From: an uncultured Bacillota bacterium
GTDB taxonomy: Bacteria > Bacillota > Clostridia > Oscillospirales > Oscillospiraceae
DNA length: 6,336 bases
Direction of reading: 5' to 3'
NCBI GenBank assembly: GCA_937890735.1
Contig: CALACZ010000094.1
Span: 1-6,336 of the forward strand
This document shows positions 1-4,683 of this stretch, one piece after another (position 1 is the first letter of the stretch; the number at the start of each line of letters is the position of its first letter). The notes under the pieces were generated by a model, which worked only from the letters and a program-made list of their open reading frames with translations, was not told the DNA's origin and made no database searches. The translations under genes were made by a program, and so were the position numbers.

Positions 1-887
1 TGCGCGCAGATGTCGCGGTACATCCGCATGACCTTGGCGTTCGCGCCGCCGTGCAGCGGACCCTTCAGCGAGCCGACCGCCCCGGCGATGGCGCTGTAGG
101 TATCCGAGCCGGAGGACGAGATGGCGCGGCAGACAAAGGTGGAGTTGTTGCTGGAGTGCTCGGCGTGCAGAATGAGCATCAGGTCGAGCAGATGCGCCTC
201 TTCGGCGGTATAGCTCTGATCGGGACGCATCATGCGCAGCAGATTCTCCGCCACGGACAGCTCCGGCGACGGATTGTGCAGCACCAGCGACTCGCCCATG
301 AAATAGTGCCGCTTTGCCGCGTAGGCGTTCGCCGCGATCAGCGGGAATCGACTGACCAGCTCGATCGACTGCCGCAGGATATTCGGAAGCGACGTATCGT
401 CCGCCTGTTCGTCGAAGGAATACAGCGCCAGCACGCTGCGCGCGAGCTGGTTCATAATGTCGCGGCTGGGCGCTTTGAGGATCATGTCCTCGGTAAAGGC
501 GGCGGGCATTTTCCGCGCCTCGGACAGCCCGCGGTTAAAGACCGCCTGCTGCTCCCTTGTGGGCAGCGACCCGAGCAGCAGCAGATATGCCACCTCTTCA
601 TAGCCAAAGGTATTGTTTCTGCGGTGCGCGTCGGCGATGTCCTCCACGCTGATGCCGCGGTAATACAGCTTGCCGGGCGTGGGCACACGCTCGCCGTCCA
701 CCACATAATAGCCCTGCACGCTGCCGACCTTGCTCACGCCGACCAGAACACCCGTTCCGTCGTCGTTTCGCAGACCGCGCTTGATCGTGTGATCCTCATA
801 ATAATGCGGATCAATGGCGTACTCCGCGCGGATCGTCTCGTTCAGCTGCTCGGCGTCCAGCCCAAACAGCGTCTTTCGTTCCTCCAT
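1..887 (-). CDS. gltA: Citrate synthase, N-terminal 295 residues (3' end beyond window)
   Basis: Condenses acetyl-CoA with oxaloacetate to citrate in the cytoplasm, the entry step of the oxidative citric acid cycle arm. Visible motifs: YRGISVEDIA at residues 76-85, then the FGYEEVAYLLLLGSLPT helix at 94-110, typical of the large domain; LHAEHSSNNSTF near 240-251, where His244 matches the first catalytic His; and GPLHGGAN at 276-283, where His279 matches the second catalytic His. The catalytic Asp would lie beyond the window. The position of GPLHGGAN implies a full length near 450 residues, like the long clostridial citrate/2-methylcitrate synthases rather than the roughly 370-residue Bacillus type. 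The start ATG at 887 has GGAGGG seven bases upstream and a promoter just before it. It is divergent from the hydratase-icd operon, which favours citrate synthase over 2-methylcitrate synthase; sequence motifs alone do not separate these. The symbol is functional, since Firmicutes also use citZ. Confidence 0.95.
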   Translation of the reverse strand, partial: MEERKTLFGLDAEQLNETIRAEYAIDPHYYEDHTIKRGLRNDDGTGVLVGVSKVGSVQGYYVVDGERVPTPGKLYYRGISVEDIADAHRRNNTFGYEEVAYLLLLGSLPTREQQAVFNRGLSEARKMPAAFTEDMILKAPSRDIMNQLARSVLALYSFDEQADDTSLPNILRQSIELVSRFPLIAANAYAAKRHYFMGESLVLHNPSPELSVAENLLRMMRPDQSYTAEEAHLLDLMLILHAEHSSNNSTFVCRAISSSGSDTYSAIAGAVGSLKGPLHGGANAKVMRMYRDICA

Positions 888-894
888 TGCCGTG

Positions 895-900
895 CCCTCC
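895..900 (-). promoter_or_regulatory. Ribosome binding site of citrate synthase
   Basis: GGAGGG on the minus strand, seven bases before the ATG at 887. It is a near-perfect Shine-Dalgarno match and fixes the start of the citrate synthase. Confidence 0.85.
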
Positions 901-917
901 TGTCCCTTGCTGAGCAC

Positions 918-946
918 ATTGTAAAACACGCTTTGCAAAAATGCAA
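918..946 (-). promoter_or_regulatory. Sigma-A-type promoter of citrate synthase
   Basis: Read on the minus strand, TTGCAT (946-941) and TACAAT (923-918) are separated by exactly 17 bases, close to the TTGACA/TATAAT consensus. Transcription would begin near 911, giving a leader of roughly 25 nt that just contains the GGAGGG ribosome binding site. A dyad (933-946) covers the -35 box, so regulation by a DNA-binding protein is plausible. Confidence 0.75.
933..946. promoter_or_regulatory. Candidate operator: TTGCA-AAAA-TGCAA dyad over the citrate synthase -35
   Basis: A perfect inverted repeat with 5-bp arms around AAAA. Its right arm is part of the -35 box of the leftward promoter. Outer ACAC (926-929) and GTGT (947-950) add an offset second layer of symmetry. 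A protein bound here would block the leftward promoter. The regulator is unknown; in Bacillus, citZ and citB are controlled by CcpC and CcpA, but I cannot match this site to those proteins. Short AT-rich dyads also arise by chance. Confidence 0.35.
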
Positions 947-952
947 GTGTAA

Positions 953-962
953 TTTTCGAAAA
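953..962. repeat. Palindrome TTTTCGAAAA upstream of the citrate synthase promoter
   Basis: A perfect 10-bp palindrome starting 7 bp beyond the outer edge of the leftward -35 box. It could be a regulator half of the divergent control region or simply AT-rich sequence. No regulator is assigned. Confidence 0.3.
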
Positions 963-1058
963 ATTCATAATTTATTGATTTTTTTCGTATTCGTGCAATG
1001 CTTCCTTCAAAAATGAATGAAAACTAATTTTAGCCTGCAACTTTAGTATACTTTTTAC

Positions 1059-1087
1059 TTGCGAAACGGCACGAAAGCTGTTATACT
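1059..1087 (+). promoter_or_regulatory. Sigma-A-type promoter of the hydratase-icd operon
   Basis: TTGCGA (1059-1064) and TATACT (1082-1087) are separated by exactly 17 bases. Expected transcription start is near 1094, giving a leader of about 33 nt to the ATG at 1127. No other promoter of comparable quality lies upstream on this strand; a second TATACT at 1047-1052 has no -35 partner. This promoter also rules out the GTG at 1088 as the gene start. Confidence 0.75.
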
Positions 1088-1108
1088 GTGTTCAAACAAA
1101 CTACACAG
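1086..1108. promoter_or_regulatory. Candidate operator: CTGTGT-N11-ACACAG over the operon start site
   Basis: A perfect 6-bp inverted repeat with an 11-bp centre begins at the last bases of the -10 box and spans the predicted transcription start. Because the left arm lies before the start site, it would act as DNA rather than as an RNA hairpin, which suits a repressor site. The TGTG/CACA arms resemble Crp/Fnr-type half sites but with wider spacing. No regulator can be named from sequence. Confidence 0.35.
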
Positions 1109-1111
1109 CAA

Positions 1112-1117
1112 AGAAGG
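1112..1117 (+). promoter_or_regulatory. Ribosome binding site of the hydratase gene
   Basis: AGAAGG ends nine bases before the ATG at 1127. It supports that ATG as the start instead of the in-frame GTG 39 bases upstream. Confidence 0.8.
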
Positions 1118-1126
1118 CGAACATTC

Positions 1127-3361
1127 ATGCAGCTTTGGAACAACCCGACCGTTCTGAAAAACGGCAAGCCGCAGAGCGCGGCGGACGGCAGCCGCGCGGG
1201 CACGATCGCGTGGCAGATCCTGCACGCGCACTCGTCCGGCGATGCGCAGCACCTGCGCATCCGCTTCGACTCGCTCATCTCGCACGACATCACCTACGTC
1301 GGCATCATCCAGACGGCGCGTGCAAGCGGTCTTACCCACTTTCCCGTCCCCTATGTGCTGACGAACTGTCACAACAGCCTGTGCGCCGTGGGCGGCACGA
1401 TCAATGAGGACGACCATGTATTCGGTCTGTCCGCCGCGAAAAAATACGGCGGCATCTATGTGCCCGCCAATCAGGCGGTCATCCACCAGTACGCGCGCGA
1501 AATGATGACGGGCTGCGGGCGGATGATCCTCGGCTCTGACAGCCACACGCGCTACGGCGCGCTGGGCACGATGGGCGTCGGCGAGGGCGGTCCTGAGATC
1601 GTCAAGCAGCTTCTGGAAAACACCTACGACATCGCCATGCCGCCGGTCGTGCTGGTGTATCTCACCGGCAGGCCTCGTCAGGGCGTCGGTCCGCACGATG
1701 TGGCGATCGCGCTGTGCGGCGCGGTGTATGACAGCGGCTTTGCTAAGAATAAGGTGCTGGAATTTGCCGGTCCGGGCGTTGCCGCCCTGCCGATGGATTT
1801 CCGCATCGGCATCGACGTGATGACCACGGAGACGGCTTGCCTGTCCTCCATCTGGCAGACGGACAGTAAGGTCGAGGAATATCTGGCGCAGCACGAACGC
1901 GCGGACGCATACCGGCAGCTCACGCCCGCCGAGGGCGCGCAGTATGACGCTGCAATTATGATTGACCTCTCCGAGATCGAGCCGATGGCGGCGATGCCGT
2001 TCCATCCCTCGCGCGCATTCACCATCCGCGAACTTCAGGAAAACGGCGCGGACATCCTGCGCCAGACCGAGCAGCTCGCGCAGCAGCAGTTCGGCGGCAA
2101 GGTGTCGCTTCACCTGACTGACAAGCTGGTTGGCGGCAAGCTGCACATCGATCAGGGCATCATCGCCGGCTGCTCCGGCGGTATGTATGATAACATCGCC
2201 GAGGCTGCCGCCATTCTGGACGGGCACGACATCGGCTGCGGATATTTTTCGCTGTCAGTCTATCCGCCGTCCATCCCGGTGAATCTGGAGCTGATCGAAA
2301 GCGGCGTGCAGCAGCGGCTGCTGGAGGCGGGCGCGCTGTTTAAGCCCTGCTTCTGCGGTCCGTGCTTCGGCGCGGGCGACGTGCCGGCAAACGATGCGCT
2401 CTCCATCCGCCACACCACGCGCAACTTCCCCAACCGCGAGGGCTCGAAGCCCGCGAACGGGCAGCTTGCCGCCGTGATGCTCATGGACGCGCGTTCCATC
2501 GCAGCCACCGCACGCAATCACGGCGTGCTCACCGCCGCGACGGACATCGACTACACCGCCCCCGCGCCGCACACGGCGCACTTTGACGCGGGCGTGTACG
2601 AAAAGCGCTGCTACTTCGGCTTTGGCAAGCCCGACGAGACAGCCGAGCTGAAATTCGGTCCGAACATCACCGAATGGCCGAAGATCCCGAAGCTGACGGA
2701 CGATCTGCTTTTGAAGCTCGCGTGCGTCATCCACGATCCCGTCACCACCACGGATGAGCTCATCCCGTCGGGCGAGACGTCGTCCTATCGCTCGAACCCG
2801 CTGAAGCTGGCGACGTTCGCCCTCTCACGGCGTGAGCCGCAGTATGTCGCCCGCGCGCAGAAGATCCAGGCGCTCGAAGCGTCCCGCGCGGCAGGCACGC
2901 CCGACGCGGAGCTGCTGGAGGTGCTGCAAAAGCTCGGCAAGGACGCATCCGCTCTTAACACGCTCTCGGTCGGCTCGGTCATTTTCGCCAACAAGCCCGG
3001 CGACGGTTCGGCACGCGAGCAGGCGGCGTCCTGCCAGCGCGTGCTCGGCGGCGCGGCGAATATCTGCTATGAATTTGCCACCAAGCGCTACCGCTCCAAC
3101 TGTATCAACTGGGGCATGATGCCCTTTACCATCGACGAAGGCGTGGCATTCGACTACGACGCGGGCGACTATGTCTACGTCCCCGGCATCCGCGCCGCCA
3201 TCGAATCCGGCGCGCGCGGCGTCGCCGCGCAGGTCATCACCAAGGCGGGCTGCACGCCCATCACACTGCACCTGCCGGAGCTGACGAAGGAAGAGCGGCA
3301 GATTTTGCTGGAAGGCTGCCTGATGAACTATTACGCCGCCCAGCGCGCGCAGAAAGGCTGA
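1127..3361 (+). CDS. Aconitase-superfamily hydratase (YbhJ-like), probable aconitate hydratase
   Basis: Likely interconverts citrate and isocitrate in the cytoplasm through a [4Fe-4S] cluster. At 744 residues it has the one-chain layout of a LeuC-like body plus a C-terminal swivel domain (about 590-744). Seen: HDITYVGIIQ (53-62), VIHQ (118-121), GSDSHT (137-142), TTETACLSS (233-241), the cluster cysteines Cys349 (GCSGG) and Cys410/Cys413 (CGPC), TRNFPNR (431-437), TTD...YR (541-555) and GSARE (627-631). Compared from memory with pig mitochondrial aconitase, the counterparts of H101, H147, D165, S166, H167, E262, R447, R452, D568, R580, S642 and R644 are kept, while Q72, D100, N258, N446, H569, S571 and S643 are replaced. 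This places it in a divergent branch, the group around E. coli YbhJ. Its place between citrate synthase and isocitrate dehydrogenase argues that it is the working aconitase, but the substrate is inferred. The start is set by the ribosome binding site at 1112-1117 and the promoter at 1059-1087. Confidence 0.9.
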   Translation: MQLWNNPTVLKNGKPQSAADGSRAGTIAWQILHAHSSGDAQHLRIRFDSLISHDITYVGIIQTARASGLTHFPVPYVLTNCHNSLCAVGGTINEDDHVFGLSAAKKYGGIYVPANQAVIHQYAREMMTGCGRMILGSDSHTRYGALGTMGVGEGGPEIVKQLLENTYDIAMPPVVLVYLTGRPRQGVGPHDVAIALCGAVYDSGFAKNKVLEFAGPGVAALPMDFRIGIDVMTTETACLSSIWQTDSKVEEYLAQHERADAYRQLTPAEGAQYDAAIMIDLSEIEPMAAMPFHPSRAFTIRELQENGADILRQTEQLAQQQFGGKVSLHLTDKLVGGKLHIDQGIIAGCSGGMYDNIAEAAAILDGHDIGCGYFSLSVYPPSIPVNLELIESGVQQRLLEAGALFKPCFCGPCFGAGDVPANDALSIRHTTRNFPNREGSKPANGQLAAVMLMDARSIAATARNHGVLTAATDIDYTAPAPHTAHFDAGVYEKRCYFGFGKPDETAELKFGPNITEWPKIPKLTDDLLLKLACVIHDPVTTTDELIPSGETSSYRSNPLKLATFALSRREPQYVARAQKIQALEASRAAGTPDAELLEVLQKLGKDASALNTLSVGSVIFANKPGDGSAREQAASCQRVLGGAANICYEFATKRYRSNCINWGMMPFTIDEGVAFDYDAGDYVYVPGIRAAIESGARGVAAQVITKAGCTPITLHLPELTKEERQILLEGCLMNYYAAQRAQKG
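3351..3357 (+). promoter_or_regulatory. Ribosome binding site of icd inside the hydratase 3' end
   Basis: AGAAAGG lies in the last codons of the hydratase, seven bases before the icd ATG and overlapping the approach to the TGA stop. This arrangement suggests translational coupling of the two genes on one mRNA. Confidence 0.75.
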
Positions 3362-3364
3362 ACT

Positions 3365-4561
3365 ATGGAAAAGATCAAAATGAACCCCATCGTGGAGATG
3401 GACGGCGACGAAATGACCCGCATTCTCTGGAAGGAGATCAAAGACCGGCTGCTCACTCCGTTCGTGGAGCTGAACACCGAATATTATGACCTCGGGCTTC
3501 CGCACCGCGACGAGACGGGCGATCAGGTGACGATCGACGCGGGCAACGCCATCAAGCGCCTGCACGTCGGCGTCAAGTGCGCCACCATCACGCCGAACGC
3601 GCAGCGCGTGGAGGAATATCACCTGCACGAGATGTGGAAAAGCCCCAACGGCACGATCCGCGCCATTCTGGACGGCACGGTGTTCCGCGCGCCGATCCTC
3701 ACGGGCATGATCCCGGCGTATGTCTCCGGCTGGAAAAAGCCGATCACCATCGCCCGTCACGCCTACGGAGACCTTTATAAGGCAACGGAATACCGTGTTC
3801 CCTGCCCCGGCACGGCAACGCTCAGCTTCCGCGGCACGGACGGCACGGAGTTTTCCAAGACCATCTACGAATTTGAGTGTCCGGGCGTTCTGCAGGGGCT
3901 TTACAATAAGGACTCGTCCATTGAATCCTTCGCGCGCAGCTGTTTCTCCTACGCGCTGACCACGAAGCAGGATCTCTGGTTCTCCGCAAAAGACACCATC
4001 TCCAAGCAGTACGACCAGACGTTCAAGCTCATCTTCCAGCGCATTTTTGACGAGGACTACAAGGCGGAGTTTGAGAAGGCAGGCATCACCTATTTCTACA
4101 CGCTCATCGACGACGCGGTAGCGCGCGTCATGCGCTCCGAGGGCGGCTTTATCTGGGCGTGCAAGAACTACGACGGCGACGTGATGAGCGACATGATCTC
4201 CGCCGCGTTCGGCAGCCTTGCCATGATGACGAGCGTGCTCGTCTCCCCGGATGGGAACTTTGAATACGAGGCGGCGCACGGCACGATCACGCGCCACTAC
4301 TACCGCTTCCTCAAGGGCGAGCAGACCTCGTCCAACCCCGTGGCGACGATCTTCGCCTGGACGGGCGCGCTGCGCAAGCGCGGCGAGCTGGACGGCAACG
4401 CGCCGCTCGTAACGTTTGCGGACAAGCTCGACGCGGCGTGCATCGCCACCATCCGTTCCGGCACAATGACAGGCGACCTCGCCTGTCTGTGCGGCAAAAC
4501 GGGCGTGACGTCCGTCGCGTTCCTCGACGCCGTGCGCGCCACGCTGGAAAAGTCGCTGTAA
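3365..4561 (+). CDS. icd: NADP-dependent isocitrate dehydrogenase (eukaryote-type, homodimeric class)
   Basis: Oxidatively decarboxylates isocitrate to 2-oxoglutarate, making NADPH, in the cytoplasm. The 398 residues align almost end to end with human IDH1, not with the E. coli Icd class. Seen: VEMDGDEMTRILW (10-22), GVKCATITP (69-77), MWKSPNGTIR (90-99) with the isocitrate-binding Ser93, Arg99 and Arg108, RHAYGD (131-136; Arg131 corresponds to IDH1 Arg132), metal-binding Asp249, Asp272 and Asp276 (LIDD and NYDGDVMSD), and AHGTITRHY (304-312), where Arg310-His311 match the residues that bind the NADP 2'-phosphate. The length is complete, a little shorter than IDH1 at the C-terminus. The start ATG is three bases after the hydratase stop with a ribosome binding site at 3351-3357, so the genes are co-transcribed and probably translationally coupled. 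It ends the operon, before the hairpins at 4571-4658. Confidence 0.97.
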   Translation: MEKIKMNPIVEMDGDEMTRILWKEIKDRLLTPFVELNTEYYDLGLPHRDETGDQVTIDAGNAIKRLHVGVKCATITPNAQRVEEYHLHEMWKSPNGTIRAILDGTVFRAPILTGMIPAYVSGWKKPITIARHAYGDLYKATEYRVPCPGTATLSFRGTDGTEFSKTIYEFECPGVLQGLYNKDSSIESFARSCFSYALTTKQDLWFSAKDTISKQYDQTFKLIFQRIFDEDYKAEFEKAGITYFYTLIDDAVARVMRSEGGFIWACKNYDGDVMSDMISAAFGSLAMMTSVLVSPDGNFEYEAAHGTITRHYYRFLKGEQTSSNPVATIFAWTGALRKRGELDGNAPLVTFADKLDAACIATIRSGTMTGDLACLCGKTGVTSVAFLDAVRATLEKSL

Positions 4562-4570
4562 AACCTACGA

Positions 4571-4601
4571 ACCCCCGGACGTTTCGGAAACGCCCGGGGG
4601 T
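4571..4601. terminator. GC-rich hairpin just after icd
   Basis: ACCCCCGGACGTTTC pairs with the following GAAACGCCCGGGGGT, with one A-C mismatch and a small loop near TTCGG, starting ten bases after the icd stop. The T tract on the plus strand is poor (TCTGTT). On the minus strand the hairpin is followed by TCGTAGGTTTT, so it may help end transcripts of the CotH-family gene or protect the icd mRNA 3' end. It is a strong stem, but termination is not certain in either direction. Confidence 0.6.
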
Positions 4602-4621
4602 CTGTTATGAGAATCACGCTG

Positions 4622-4658
4622 GCGGAGGAACAGGTCTCGACCTGTTCCTCCGCTTTTT
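4622..4658 (+). terminator. Rho-independent terminator of the hydratase-icd operon
   Basis: A perfect 14-bp stem (4622-4635 with 4640-4653) closed by the tetraloop CTCG is followed directly by TTTTT (4654-4658). This is a classical intrinsic terminator on the plus strand. On the minus strand the stem is preceded by A residues but not followed by a T run, so it is weaker there. It lies between two convergent genes. Confidence 0.9.
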
Positions 4659-4683
4659 CGGTATTCTGCCGAGATCAGCGCTT

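Noticed and set aside
984..994. TTCGT-A-TTCGT direct repeat in the divergent promoter region
   Set aside because: Too short in an AT-rich stretch to call a regulator site with any confidence.
51..1016. Plus-strand open frame of 321 residues opposite citrate synthase
   Set aside because: It is antisense to a gene with clear citrate synthase motifs, has Arg/His/Gln-rich composition typical of GC-rich shadow frames, and runs on through the AT-rich promoter region. No recognisable domain or ribosome binding site.
1047..1052. TATACT as a second plus-strand -10 box
   Set aside because: No acceptable -35 box lies 16-18 bases upstream, whereas the promoter at 1059-1087 fits fully.
1055..2227. Minus-strand open frame of 390 residues opposite the hydratase
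   Set aside because: Shadow of the hydratase coding strand; no domain recognised and its composition is Arg/Ala/His-rich.
2825..4297. Minus-strand open frame of 490 residues spanning the hydratase-icd junction
   Set aside because: Striking length, but both plus-strand genes here are clearly real. Long antisense frames are expected in GC-rich coding DNA, and the translated product shows no family motif.
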